Source: Burkholderiales bacterium (GTDB lineage Bacteria; Pseudomonadota; Gammaproteobacteria; Burkholderiales; Burkholderiaceae_C). From it: a DNA stretch of 56,849 bases. The position numbers and the translations under genes are program-made. The stretch covers positions 1 to 56,849 of the forward strand of contig CANHVY010000027.1 of assembly GCA_947464185.1 (NCBI GenBank), written 5' to 3'. Of this stretch, positions 36,012 through 48,154 are shown in pieces. Position 1 is the first letter of the stretch; the number at the start of each line of letters is the position of its first letter. Under the pieces are notes generated by a model that was given only the letters and a program-made list of their open reading frames with translations, did no database searches and was not told the origin of the DNA.

Positions 36012-39000
36012 TCAAGCCGACAACTGCGCCCAGGCCTTGTCCAGACGCTTGACGCTGACCGGCTGCGGCGTGCGCAACTCCTGCGCGAAGAGGCTCACCC
36101 GAAGTTCCTCCAGCAGCCAGCGGTACTCCTCGAGCCGGGCGTCATTGGCGCCCTTCAGCTCGGCCAGCCTGCGAAGGTAGCGCTGCTCCAGCGGACGCAG
36201 TTCGCCCAGGCGCTGGACATCCCGACCTGGGTCTGCGCGGAACTTGTCCAGGCGCAGGGTCACGGCCTTCAGGTAGCGCGGAAAGTGCTGAAGCGCCGCC
36301 CAGTGGGTGCAAGCCACGAAGCGCTTGCCGCACAGGCGCTGAAGCTGGGCCGCCACGTCATCAGCCACCTCTTTGGGAGGCCGGCTGTCCTTGAGCTTGC
36401 GGGTCGCGGCAGCGAACTCCGCCAACACGTTCAAGGCGAGGCGGGCCACCTCCTGGGCGATGAGCGTCAACCGGGTGCGGCCCTCTTCGACACGCCGGGC
36501 AAAAGCAGCGGCGTCCTTGGGCCAAGGCTCTGCCAGAAAGGCACGGTCCAGCGCCACATCGATGATCTGCCCGCGAAGCTCTTCCAGCGTGCCCAGCGGC
36601 ATGTAGAAGGCGGCCATCTTCTGCAGGTCCGGGATGTTCTTTTCCAGGTACTTCAGAGGCTCGCGGATCTGCAGTGAGACCAACCTTCTGAGCCCACCCC
36701 GGTGGCGTGTGGCGGCCACCTCGGGTTCGTCGAAAACCTCGATCTCGACATGCGTGCTGCGGTCTATCAGCGCCGGAAAGCCCACCAGCACCTGCCCGCC
36801 CTTGCGCAGCTCCATCAGTTCAGGCAGCTCACCAAACGTCCAGGCTGTGTACGGGGTGGCCCCGGCTGCGCCGGCAGCCGGGGCGGCACTTGAAGCGCGC
36901 TGGGACGGCGGCTGCGTCAATTCGGCACGCACTCCGCGCGATATGGGGGCCTCAACGGACGGTTCAGGCGCCGCTGCTGTAGCCGCCGTGGTCGCGAGCT
37001 TGAGCGAGGCCAGCGCCTGGAACGAGGTGCGGGCCTGCGCGCCCCATTCGTTCTTGAGCGTGGGCAAGTGGCGGCCCACCCCCAGCTGCCGACCATGTTC
37101 GTCCACCACCCGCAGGCTCATGAACATGTGGGCCGGCAAGGTGTCAAGCTTGAAGTCGTTTCTCAGCAACGGGAGTTGGGTCTTGTCCCGGGCCCACTTC
37201 AGCAGGGCGTCCACGAGCCCGCCCTGGGCGAACGGCACTTCCTCGCAGAACGCAGCGGCAGACTCCGGCAGCGGCACCAGGCGAGACCTCGGGCGCTGGT
37301 GCAGGCTCTTCATCAGCGCCAGCACCTTGTCCTTGAGCATGCCCGGCACCAGCCAGTCACAGCGCTCTTCGGACACCTGGTTCAAGGCGTAGATCGGCAC
37401 GGTGACGTTCAGGCCATCACGCGGGTCTCCGGGCTCGTGCAGGTAGGTGGCGGCGCAGTCGATACCGCCCAGCCGCACCGTGCGGGGGAAGGCGGCGGTG
37501 GTGATGCCCGCGGCCTCGTGACGCATCAATTCCTCACGCGTCAGCTTCAGCAGCTCGGGCTGGCGGCGCACCTCGCTGCGGTACCAGCGCTCCAGGCTCG
37601 CGCCGGAGCACACGTCCTTGGGCAACTGCTGGTCGTAGAAGGCGTGGATGAGCTCGTCGTCCACGAGCACGTCCTGCCGTCGAGACTTGTGCTCCAGTTC
37701 CTGCACTTGACGGATCAGGCGCTGGTTGTGCGCAAGGAAGGGCAGCTTGGTCTCCCAGTCGCCTTGCACCAGCGCCTCGCGGATGAAGATCTCGCGCGCT
37801 GCCGCAGGGTCCAACAAGCCAAAGTTCACCCGGCGGTTGCTGTAGACCACGATGCCGTACAAGGTGGCGCGCTCCAGCGCCACCACCTCGGCGGCCTTCT
37901 TCTCCCAGTGCGGCTCCAGCAGCTGCTTCTTCAGCAGGTGCCCTGCCACACCGGGGATCCACTGCGGTTCGATGGCGGCCAGGCCGCGGCCGAACAAGCG
38001 CGTCGTCTCCACCAGTTCCGCGGCGACCAGCCAACGCCCGGGCTTCTTGGACAGATGGGCGCCCGGATGGCGCCAGAACTTGATGCCGCGCGCGCCCAGG
38101 TACCAGTCTTCGTCGTCTGACTTGCAGCCCACGTTGCCCAGCAGGCCTGCCAGCATCGACAGATGAATCTGCTCGTAGGTGGCGGGCGCGCCATTCAGCC
38201 GCCAGCCATGCTCGGCCACCACGGTGTGCAGCTGCGTGTGGATGTCGCGCCACTCGCGTACGCGCCGCGGGTTGACGAAGCTCTCGCGCAGCCGCTGCTC
38301 CTGCTGCCGTTGACTCAGCTTGTGGACAGGCGCAGGCCCGCCAGTCGGCGCACCAGCCGGTGCGGTACCCGGCGACCCCGCCAAGGCGGCGGGGCCGGTG
38401 TGGCCCCTGCCCTCCTCGATCCAGCTCCACAACTTGAGGTAGCCCGTGAACTCCGACTTCTCGTCGTCGAATTTACGGTGCTTCTCGTCGGCGGCCTGCG
38501 CCGCCTCCAGCGGGCGGTCACGCACGTCCTGCACGCTCAACGCCGAGGCGATCACCAGCACCTCCGCCAGCGCCTGACGGTCACGGGCCTCCAGGATCAT
38601 GCGGCCCACGCGCGGGTCCAGCGGCAGCCGCCCCAGTTCACGGCCGATGGCGGTCAGCTCGCGGGCCTCGTCCACGGCATTGAGATCCCCCAGCAAGGCG
38701 TAGCCATCGGCAATGGCCTTGCGCGGCGGTGCTTCCAGAAAGGGAAACTCTTCCACCGAACCCAGGCGCAGCGCCTTCATGCGCAAGATCACCCCGGCCA
38801 GAGACGAACGCAGGATCTCGGGGTCGGTGAAGCGGGGGCGTCCGGCGAAGTCCGTTTCGTCGTACAGGCGGATGCACACGCCATCGGCCACCCGCCCGCA
38901 GCGGCCCGAGCGCTGCTGCGCCGCTGCCTGGCTGATGGGCTCCACCTGCAACTGCTCCACCTTGCTGCGGTAGCTGTAGCGCTTGACGCGCGCCAGCCCG

Positions 39001-39989
39001 GAGTCGATGACGAAACGGATGCCCGGCACCGTGAGCGACGTCTCGGCCACGTTGGTGGCCAGCACGATGCGCCGGCCATTGCCGGGCGTGAACACGCGGT
39101 CCTGCTCGGCTTGGGACAGCCGGGCAAACAGCGGCAGGATGTCGGGCGGCGGCCCGCCGCGCAAGGTGCTGGCCAGGTGCTTGCGCAGATGGTCCGTAGC
39201 TTCCCGAATCTCGCGCTCACCCGGCAGGAAGACCAGGATATCGCCAGCTGCGCCCCCTCGCCAGAGCTCGTCCACCGCATCGGCCATGGCGGTGTTGAGA
39301 TCCTGGTCACGGCTTTCCTCGAAAGGCCGCCAGCGCAGCTCCACCGGGAACAAGCGGCCCGAGACCTGGATGACAGGCGCCTCGCCCCGGGCCGAGGCGA
39401 AGTGCCTCGAAAAGCGCTCGGCGTCGATGGTGGCCGAGGTGACCACCACCTTCAGGTCAGGCCGGCGCGGCAGCAACTGCCGCAGGTAGCCCAGCAGGAA
39501 GTCGATGTTCAGGCTGCGCTCATGGGCCTCGTCGATGATGAGCGTGTCATAGGCGCGCAGCAGCGGGTCGGTCTGCGTCTCGGCCAGCAGGATGCCGTCG
39601 GTCATCAGCTTGACCGACGCGCCAGGCTGCAGCCGGTCCTGAAAGCGCACCTTGTAGCCGACCACATCGCCCAGGGGGGAGTCCAGCTCCTGGGCGATGC
39701 GCTTGGCCACGCTGGAGGCCGCGATCCGACGGGGCTGGGTGTGACCGATCAACCCTGCGCCGCCCGCGCCCAAGCCGCGCCCGAGTTCCAGCGCGATCTT
39801 GGGCAACTGGGTGGTCTTGCCCGACCCCGTTTCGCCGCAGACGATGACCACCTGATGCTCGCGCAGGGCTTGCGCGATCTCCTGCCGCCGGCCCGATACC
39901 GGCAGTGACTCCGGATAACGCAGGGGCGGGATGGGCGTGGCCGGGGCGCGTTGCTTCGGCAGGCGGGGGGCGACGGGGGGGGATGACAC
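36012..39989 (-). CDS. hrpA: ATP-dependent RNA helicase HrpA
   Basis: HrpA is a large DEAH-box RNA helicase reported to help with stalled translation and mRNA processing. The protein is about 1325 residues from a GTG at 39989. Motifs are GETGSGKTTQ (I), DEAHERS (II), SATI (III) and QRSGRCGR (VI), then the OB and DUF3418-type C-terminal parts. The start is uncertain: the frame is open to 40112, but earlier starts overlap argA. It is divergent from argA. Confidence 0.93.
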   Translation of the reverse strand: MSSPPVAPRLPKQRAPATPIPPLRYPESLPVSGRRQEIAQALREHQVVIVCGETGSGKTTQLPKIALELGRGLGAGGAGLIGHTQPRRIAASSVAKRIAQELDSPLGDVVGYKVRFQDRLQPGASVKLMTDGILLAETQTDPLLRAYDTLIIDEAHERSLNIDFLLGYLRQLLPRRPDLKVVVTSATIDAERFSRHFASARGEAPVIQVSGRLFPVELRWRPFEESRDQDLNTAMADAVDELWRGGAAGDILVFLPGEREIREATDHLRKHLASTLRGGPPPDILPLFARLSQAEQDRVFTPGNGRRIVLATNVAETSLTVPGIRFVIDSGLARVKRYSYRSKVEQLQVEPISQAAAQQRSGRCGRVADGVCIRLYDETDFAGRPRFTDPEILRSSLAGVILRMKALRLGSVEEFPFLEAPPRKAIADGYALLGDLNAVDEARELTAIGRELGRLPLDPRVGRMILEARDRQALAEVLVIASALSVQDVRDRPLEAAQAADEKHRKFDDEKSEFTGYLKLWSWIEEGRGHTGPAALAGSPGTAPAGAPTGGPAPVHKLSQRQQEQRLRESFVNPRRVREWRDIHTQLHTVVAEHGWRLNGAPATYEQIHLSMLAGLLGNVGCKSDDEDWYLGARGIKFWRHPGAHLSKKPGRWLVAAELVETTRLFGRGLAAIEPQWIPGVAGHLLKKQLLEPHWEKKAAEVVALERATLYGIVVYSNRRVNFGLLDPAAAREIFIREALVQGDWETKLPFLAHNQRLIRQVQELEHKSRRQDVLVDDELIHAFYDQQLPKDVCSGASLERWYRSEVRRQPELLKLTREELMRHEAAGITTAAFPRTVRLGGIDCAATYLHEPGDPRDGLNVTVPIYALNQVSEERCDWLVPGMLKDKVLALMKSLHQRPRSRLVPLPESAAAFCEEVPFAQGGLVDALLKWARDKTQLPLLRNDFKLDTLPAHMFMSLRVVDEHGRQLGVGRHLPTLKNEWGAQARTSFQALASLKLATTAATAAAPEPSVEAPISRGVRAELTQPPSQRASSAAPAAGAAGATPYTAWTFGELPELMELRKGGQVLVGFPALIDRSTHVEIEVFDEPEVAATRHRGGLRRLVSLQIREPLKYLEKNIPDLQKMAAFYMPLGTLEELRGQIIDVALDRAFLAEPWPKDAAAFARRVEEGRTRLTLIAQEVARLALNVLAEFAAATRKLKDSRPPKEVADDVAAQLQRLCGKRFVACTHWAALQHFPRYLKAVTLRLDKFRADPGRDVQRLGELRPLEQRYLRRLAELKGANDARLEEYRWLLEELRVSLFAQELRTPQPVSVKRLDKAWAQLSA

Positions 39990-40089
39990 GGGGGGCGGAT
40001 TATCTCTGGCACCTCGCGGTCCGCAGTCCGAGGCGCGGGCCCCTGCGGCACAATCGAATCGCCTTTGCGGGCTTATCTCACCGCTGTCC

Positions 40090-41430
40090 ATGAGCCTCGT
40101 TTTCCCCCACACCTTCGTCCCCTGGTTTCGCGCGGTCGCGCCCTACATCCACGCCTACCGCGGCGAGACCTTCGTGGTGGGCCTGTGCGGTGAAGCCATC
40201 GCCGCCGGCAAGCTCAGCGCCTTCGTTCAGGACTTGGCCATCCTGCACGCCATGGGCATCCGCATCGTGCTGGTGCACGGCTTTCGGCCACAGGTGAGCG
40301 AACAACTCAAGGCCAAGGGACACCCGGAGCGCTTCAACCAGGGCATGCGCATCACCGACCCCACGGCGCTGGATGCAGCGCAGGAAGCCGCCGGACAGTT
40401 GCGCTTCGAAATCGAGGCGGCCTTCTCCCAGGGCCTGCCCAACACCCCAATGGCCAACGCCACGGTGCGCGTGGTGTCCGGCAACTTCCTCACAGCCCGC
40501 CCCGTGGGCATCGTCGACGGCGTGGACTTCGGTCACAGCGGCCTGGTGCGCAAGGTGGACGCTGCCGCCATCCGCAGTTCCATGGACGCCGGAGCCGTGG
40601 TGCTGCTGAGCCCCTTCGGCTTCTCCCCTACGGGCGAAGCCTTCAACCTGACGATGGAAGAGGTGGCCACCTCCGCCGCCATCGCCCTGCAGGCTGACAA
40701 ACTCCTTTTCTTGACCGAGATTGCAGGCGTTCGCGAGAAACCCGACGATCCTGACAGTCCGATTGACACCGAATTGACCTTGGCCGACGCCGAGCGCCTG
40801 CTGGGGTCACTGCCCCGCCCGAACCACCCCACCGACGTGGCGTTCTATCTGCAGCACTGCGTCAAGGCTTGCAGGGCGGGGGTGGAACGCTCCCACATCC
40901 TGCCCTTTGCCTCCGATGGTGCCCTGCTCATGGAGGTCTACACCCATGACGGTATCGGGACGATGGTGGTTGACGAAAAGCTCGAAAGCCTGAGAGAAGC
41001 CACTTCGGACGACGTCGGGGGTATTCTCCAGCTCATCGAACCGTTTGAGCGTGACGGGACCCTGGTGCGCCGCGAGCGCACCGAGATCGAGCGGGATGTG
41101 GCCAATTACACCGTCATTGAACATGACGGTGTAATATTTGGCTGTGCCGCGCTCTACCCCTACGCGGAATCCCGCACCGCCGAAATGGCTGCCCTGACCA
41201 TTTCCCCCGCGGTGCAGGGCCAAGGTGATGGCGAGAGAATACTGAAGAGAATTGAACAACGTGCACGTGCCATGGGTCTGGAAAGCATTTTCGTGCTGAC
41301 CACCCGCACCATGCACTGGTTCATCAAGCGAGGCTTCGCCCCGGCAGACCCCGATTGGCTGCCTGAAGCCCGCAAGCGCAAGTACAACTGGGACCGTAAA
41401 TCGCAGGTCCTCGTCAAGCATTTGCGTTGA
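40090..41430 (+). CDS. argA: Amino-acid N-acetyltransferase (N-acetylglutamate synthase)
   Basis: ArgA acetylates glutamate with acetyl-CoA, starting arginine synthesis, and is normally inhibited by arginine. The 446-residue protein has an amino-acid-kinase-like domain (about 15-290, [27 protein letters not shown]) and a C-terminal GNAT domain (about 300-446) with the [10 protein letters not shown] acetyl-CoA loop and RGF. The ATG at 40090 fits. A perfect 13-bp inverted repeat lies inside the GNAT coding part (41105-41135). Confidence 0.95.
   Translation: MSLVFPHTFVPWFRAVAPYIHAYRGETFVVGLCGEAIAAGKLSAFVQDLAILHAMGIRIVLVHGFRPQVSEQLKAKGHPERFNQGMRITDPTALDAAQEAAGQLRFEIEAAFSQGLPNTPMANATVRVVSGNFLTARPVGIVDGVDFGHSGLVRKVDAAAIRSSMDAGAVVLLSPFGFSPTGEAFNLTMEEVATSAAIALQADKLLFLTEIAGVREKPDDPDSPIDTELTLADAERLLGSLPRPNHPTDVAFYLQHCVKACRAGVERSHILPFASDGALLMEVYTHDGIGTMVVDEKLESLREATSDDVGGILQLIEPFERDGTLVRRERTEIERDVANYTVIEHDGVIFGCAALYPYAESRTAEMAALTISPAVQGQGDGERILKRIEQRARAMGLESIFVLTTRTMHWFIKRGFAPADPDWLPEARKRKYNWDRKSQVLVKHLR
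41105..41135 (+). repeat. Perfect 13-bp inverted repeat inside argA
   Basis: Arms ATTACACCGTCAT (41105-41117) and ATGACGGTGTAAT (41123-41135) surround the loop TGAAC. They encode part of [12 protein letters not shown]. The right arm uses GTA and ATA codons, unusual in this GC-rich DNA, suggesting the structure itself may be kept. Function unknown. Confidence 0.85.
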
Positions 41431-41492
41431 TCCGGAAGCGACTTCGAAGCTTCTACAACCCGATTCCCCCTCAAATACCGCCGGAGATCTGC

Positions 41493-41762
41493 ATGACCCG
41501 AATCGTCCAGTGTGCCTACCTGAAGAAAGAGGGCGAGGGCCTGGCCTTCCCACCCTATCCTGGTGAGTTGGGTAAGCGCATCTACGACACCATCTCCAAG
41601 GAAGCCTTCGAGGCATGGAAGCGTCACCAGACCATGCTGGTGAACGAAAACCGGCTCAACCTTGCCGATGCCCGGGCGCGCCAGTACCTCGCGCGCCAGA
41701 TGGAGCAGTTCTTCTTCGGCCAAGGTGCAGAACAACCGCAAGGTTACGTCCCCCCAACCTGA
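41493..41762 (+). CDS. yggX: YggX-type Fe(2+)-trafficking protein
   Basis: YggX is a small cytoplasmic protein linked to iron handling and protection of Fe-S clusters from oxidation. The 89-residue protein has the family start [17 protein letters not shown], the [14 protein letters not shown] block and [15 protein letters not shown] ribosome site lies at 41483. It follows argA by 62 bp and may share its transcript. Confidence 0.95.
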   Translation: MTRIVQCAYLKKEGEGLAFPPYPGELGKRIYDTISKEAFEAWKRHQTMLVNENRLNLADARARQYLARQMEQFFFGQGAEQPQGYVPPT

Positions 41763-41892
41763 ACAGGCCTGATGCGAGGAAGGATTCTGGAGAGGCCGCT
41801 CTTGAAAAAATAACCCCAACGCACCCTGTTTCAGCGTTATCAACGCGTGAATTCGCCAGAGTTTGTCGTAGCATAGGCTGATAAGCGGCGCC

Positions 41893-41898
41893 TATAAT
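41893..41898 (+). promoter_or_regulatory. -10 box of the H-NS-like gene
   Basis: A perfect TATAAT lies 35 bp upstream of the ATG. No good -35 is found at 16-18 bp. GAGGAG serves as a strong ribosome site at 41922-41927. Confidence 0.5.
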
Positions 41899-41933
41899 CG
41901 AAGGGTTTTCAACTGCCTTATCGAGGAGTTTGC

Positions 41934-42248
41934 ATGTCGACCGTTGCCGAACTGATGGCTCAGAAAGCCGAGATCGAGAAGAAGATTGCCGAGGCGCAGA
42001 GGGAGGAGCGCGCATCCGCGATCGCGCAGGTGCGTACGCTGATGGCCCAGCATGGATTGACCGTGGCCGATCTGGCCTCGCGCGCTGCTTCGGCCCCCCG
42101 TGCGGCCGCGGGCAAGGCCGTTTCCAAGGTGGCCGCCAAGTACCGTGACGCCGTCACCGGCAACACCTGGAGCGGCCGCGGTCTCAAGCCCAACTGGTTG
42201 AAGGCCGCGCTGGACGGTGGAAAAACCTTGGATGATTTCGCAGTCTGA
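41934..42248 (+). CDS. H-NS histone family protein
   Basis: The 104-residue protein has an N-terminal coiled-coil-like helix (residues 5-35, EIEKKIAEAQREE) for dimer formation and the beta-proteobacterial H-NS DNA-binding motif YRDAVTGNTWSGRGLKPNWL (about 70-89). Such proteins bind AT-rich DNA and silence genes. It is upstream of dnaG with an 89-bp gap. The strong ribosome site and TATAAT suggest high expression, as usual for nucleoid proteins. Confidence 0.93.
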   Translation: MSTVAELMAQKAEIEKKIAEAQREERASAIAQVRTLMAQHGLTVADLASRAASAPRAAAGKAVSKVAAKYRDAVTGNTWSGRGLKPNWLKAALDGGKTLDDFAV

Positions 42249-42337
42249 CGCGCTCTTGACGCTGCAGTCTGGGCCGGAAGGCTGCGGCGTCAACCCGCGA
42301 GGGTCTTCACGCAGGCGCTCCCGCTAGACTCCGTGCC

Positions 42338-44092
42338 GTGAGCTCCCGCGGCCAGATCCCCGATTCCTTCATTCAGGAAGTTATTGCCCGAACCGACATC
42401 GTCGACATCGTCGGTAGGCATGTTGCGCTGCGCAAGGGGGGCGCAAACCTGCTGGGGCTGTGCCCGTTTCATGGCGAGAAGTCGCCGAGCTTTACGGTCA
42501 GCCCCGCGAAGCAGTTCTATCACTGCTTTGGCTGTGGGGCTCACGGAGACGCCATTCGGTTCCTGATGGAGCACGCCGGACTCGGGTTCCTTGACGCCGT
42601 CAAGGATCTTGCGCAGCAAGCCGGGCTGCAGGTGCCCGAAGCGCAGGTGGACCCGGCGGAGCAGGCCCGAGCAACGCAAGCCCGGGCACTTCAGCACACC
42701 CTGACAGATGTGCTGCTGCGTGCGGCAGAGCACTATCGCGTTCGGCTCAAGGACGATGCCCGAGCGATCGAATACCTGAAGAAGCGTGGCCTGACCGGGC
42801 GCGTGGCGCAGCATTTCGGGCTGGGCTATGCACCGGGCGGCTGGCGCAGCCTGGCCAGTGCATTTCCGGACTACGAAGCCGAAGATCTGGTCGAGGCCGG
42901 GTTGGTCATTGTCCAGGGCGAGGAAGGCGCTGATCAGCGACGGTACGACCGCTTCCGCGACCGCATCATGTTCCCGATTCGCTCGGTCAAGGGCGAGGTC
43001 ATCGGCTTTGGCGGCCGCGTGCTCGACAGCGGCGAACCCAAGTACCTCAACTCGCCTGAGACGCCGGTCTTCGTCAAGGGTCGGGAACTCTACGGCCTGC
43101 ACGAGGCCCGCACCGCCATTCGCGAGAGGGGCTACGCTCTGGTGGTGGAGGGCTACATGGACGTGGTCGCCCTGGCGCAATCCGGCTTCGCCAACGCAGT
43201 GGCGACACTGGGCACGGCCTGTACGCCCGACCATGTGAAGAAACTGCTGCGTTTCACTGATCACATCGTTTTCAGCTTCGACGGCGACGTAGCTGGCCGA
43301 AGAGCCGCGTCTCGTGCGCTAGAGGCTGCCCTGCCCCAGGTGAACGACCTGCGCACGTTTCGGTTCCTGTTCCTTCCCACTGAACACGATCCGGACTCCT
43401 ACGTGCGTGCCCATGGCGCCGAGGCCTTCGAAGCTTTCGTACGCTCTGCAACCTCCTTGTCGCGCCAACTCCTGGACCGGGCCAGTGAAGGGGCGGACCT
43501 GTCCACACCCGAAGGACGCGCCCGCATGCTGGCGCAGGCGCGCCCACTGTGGTCCCAACTGCCCGCAGGGGGCCTGAGACTGCAGTTGCTTTCGGAATTG
43601 GCCCAGGCCGGCAAGACCTCGGTAGAGGAGTTGTCGGCCCTGTGGGGTGAACGCGCAGGGACAGCCGCAGGGGTTCCAACAGGAGGGCAAAGGCCATCAG
43701 CAGGCCGGCAGTCAAAACGAACCACGCCCCTTAGGCCGCCGTCCGCGGTACGTCAGCCGCCAGACCATGTGGCGCGCATGCTGCTCAGCCACCCGGCACT
43801 ATGGAACGATCTGGGCGGGTCCGACCACGAGTTGCTCACGTCGCTGGATACCTGGCACGGCGAACTCTTCCGCTGGCTGGAACGTGACCTGACCGAGCAT
43901 GGGCCCCGTGAATGGCCGAGCCTGCGCGAGTCCTTGCAGGACGAGGGCTTCGGCCCAGCCGCGTGCCTGTTGGTGGACGGTGCGGAACTGCCTATGGTGG
44001 CGGACAAGGAAGACCTGCGCAGCGCGGTGGCCCAGACCTCTCGTGCACTTGCGCTACGCGACCCGTTGCGTTTGCTCGGTCGACTGACCTGA
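42338..44092 (+). CDS. dnaG: DNA primase
   Basis: DnaG makes RNA primers at the replication fork. The 584-residue protein has the zinc motif CPFHGEKSPSFTVSPAKQFY followed by HCFGCGAHGD (CHC2 type), the TOPRIM core VVEGYMDVVAL and FSFDGDVAGRRAA, and a weakly conserved helicase-binding C-terminus. The GTG start at 42338 is in place before the family N-terminus. The usual rpsU and yqeY genes are not upstream, but rpoD follows, keeping the dnaG-rpoD part of the old macromolecular synthesis operon. Confidence 0.96.
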   Translation: MSSRGQIPDSFIQEVIARTDIVDIVGRHVALRKGGANLLGLCPFHGEKSPSFTVSPAKQFYHCFGCGAHGDAIRFLMEHAGLGFLDAVKDLAQQAGLQVPEAQVDPAEQARATQARALQHTLTDVLLRAAEHYRVRLKDDARAIEYLKKRGLTGRVAQHFGLGYAPGGWRSLASAFPDYEAEDLVEAGLVIVQGEEGADQRRYDRFRDRIMFPIRSVKGEVIGFGGRVLDSGEPKYLNSPETPVFVKGRELYGLHEARTAIRERGYALVVEGYMDVVALAQSGFANAVATLGTACTPDHVKKLLRFTDHIVFSFDGDVAGRRAASRALEAALPQVNDLRTFRFLFLPTEHDPDSYVRAHGAEAFEAFVRSATSLSRQLLDRASEGADLSTPEGRARMLAQARPLWSQLPAGGLRLQLLSELAQAGKTSVEELSALWGERAGTAAGVPTGGQRPSAGRQSKRTTPLRPPSAVRQPPDHVARMLLSHPALWNDLGGSDHELLTSLDTWHGELFRWLERDLTEHGPREWPSLRESLQDEGFGPAACLLVDGAELPMVADKEDLRSAVAQTSRALALRDPLRLLGRLT

Positions 44093-44502
44093 CCGCCGGG
44101 CGCCTTTCCTCTGCAGTGGCGCGTCCAGAGGCACACCCGATGTCAGCCCGAAGTTGAATGACGGCGAAGGGTCGGGAGTTCGAGCGTCCTGTGTATAATG
44201 CAGCGTCGTGCTGCTAGCGCCGTATGCCATCGTAGTAAGGCATTCGAGTCCGGAAGCTACCACTACAGCAGCCTCGAGCGTGCCTGGACACGATGAAGCC
44301 CGGACTGCGGTTTCTTTCTTGGCGGTTTGCCTTCCCATCTGTCCTTCGGGTAGAGAGGAATCGGCCCCGCCCCATACGCCATGAGGCATGTCGTCGCGGG
44401 TCCTCCTCCCCACCCTTCCCGCTGCTGCATGCCTGCCGCTTGTTACCGGTATTGATAGCGACAAGCTATGTGGCTGAGCCACTCCATCCTCACAGGTGAA
44501 CG
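44093..44502 (+). promoter_or_regulatory. dnaG-rpoD gap with promoter and structured leader
   Basis: TATAAT at 44194-44199 is a good -10 box, giving a leader of about 295 bases before rpoD. Just after it are nested stems: GCTGCT (44210-44215) pairs with AGCAGC (44267-44272), and inside it ATGCC (44224-44228) pairs with GGCAT (44239-44243). No -35 is evident. A 68-codon frame (44293-44499) ends 3 bp before rpoD but has no ribosome site and no family look; I do not call it a gene. Confidence 0.5.
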
Positions 44503-47040
<2,538 letters not shown>

Positions 47041-47049
47041 TTGCAGGCC

Positions 47050-47997
47050 ATGTCCTCCGGATTGCGAGCGCGCTGCACAGTACTGTTCGCAGACCTGCGT
47101 GGCAGTACCGGTCTGTATGAGCGTCTGGGCAATGCCGCGGCCGCCGAATTGGTCACAAAGACCGTCGAGGCGCTCGCCAGCACCGGTGTCGGCACGCATG
47201 GGCGCGTGGTCAAGACGCTGGGTGATGGCCTGATGGCCCTCTTCACCTCGTCTCAGGCTGGGGTGGCCGCCGCGTTGCGAATGCAGGCCATGATCGCCAA
47301 GGGACTGGACCGCAGTGATCCCGTTTCAGCACCGGTGCAGCGCTTTTCAGGCCTTAGCCTTCATGTGGCCCTGGAGCATGGCGAGGTCGTCGAACTTGGC
47401 GACGACATCTATGGCGATGCTGTCAACGTGGCGGCGCGTTTGCTGGATCACTCGGGTGACCAGGAGATCCTGGTCACCCGTCACGTGCTGGAGCATCTGG
47501 ATGATCCCACCCGTGCAATGTTCCGCAGCCTCGATACGATTATCCTCAGAGGTCGCGAGCAACCGGTGAGCGTCTTCACCTGCGCCGCGACGCTTCAGCG
47601 CGACGGTCCTGAGACCGGTTTCGAGAGATGGGATGACTCGGAAGAGCCTGATGGCATCCGTCTGTCGAGCCCCATATGCGAGCTGGTGCTGGGTCTGAGC
47701 AGTCTTCCCGCGTTGCTGGGCCGTGGTGCTCAGGCGCAGTTTCTGGTGAACGACGCGAGCACGTCACGCTCGCACGCGCAGCTGGAATGGCGCGGCCAGT
47801 CGCTCCAGATCACTGACCTCAGCTCGAACGGCACGCACGTACGCTTCAGCGACGGTGAACTGGTGACGCTGCGCAGGTCCTCCTGCGTGCTGCATGGCCG
47901 GGGCCAGATCGGTCTGGGTCGCATACCGGAGCCTGGTGGAGGCGCGACGGTCGATTTCGAACTGATCCGCTTTGGCCAGACACGCCCTGCACCCTGA
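47050..47997 (+). CDS. Class III adenylate cyclase with C-terminal FHA domain
   Basis: The 315-residue soluble protein has a class III cyclase domain (about 8-180). Metal aspartates D15 (FADLRGST) and D59 (LGDG), the adenine-specifying pair K55 and D119, and transition-state residues N126 and R130 (VNVAAR) are all present, so an active adenylyl cyclase making cAMP is expected. The FHA domain (about 208-310) has GR (224-225), SRSHA (239-243) and SSNGT (258-262) for binding a phosphothreonine peptide. The ATG at 47050 follows rpoD by 9 bp; a TTG at 47041 is the alternative. It likely shares the rpoD transcript. Confidence 0.88.
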   Translation: MSSGLRARCTVLFADLRGSTGLYERLGNAAAAELVTKTVEALASTGVGTHGRVVKTLGDGLMALFTSSQAGVAAALRMQAMIAKGLDRSDPVSAPVQRFSGLSLHVALEHGEVVELGDDIYGDAVNVAARLLDHSGDQEILVTRHVLEHLDDPTRAMFRSLDTIILRGREQPVSVFTCAATLQRDGPETGFERWDDSEEPDGIRLSSPICELVLGLSSLPALLGRGAQAQFLVNDASTSRSHAQLEWRGQSLQITDLSSNGTHVRFSDGELVTLRRSSCVLHGRGQIGLGRIPEPGGGATVDFELIRFGQTRPAP

Positions 47998-48154
47998 AGA
48001 GCTCTGCTCGTCCGGTTCTTCTCACCTGACGTACTTAAGCAGGCTCACCCTTGAGGATGTACCGGCAAGCCTTCGCGAAGCCGCCCGCGGCGCCAGTCGC
48101 CCTTCTGACTGAACTTGGGCGACGATAATCTTCGACACAGAAATTCAACCGACC

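Noticed and set aside
38163..39908. A 581-codon open frame antisense to hrpA
   Set aside because: Shadow of a high-GC gene; histidine/arginine-rich translation with no domain.
41105..41135. Reading the argA hairpin as a terminator
   Set aside because: It is inside an intact gene whose GNAT domain continues for another 95 residues or so, and no clear T-run follows.
44293..44499. A 68-codon frame ending just before rpoD
   Set aside because: No ribosome site, arginine/proline-rich, no family pattern; probably chance within the leader.
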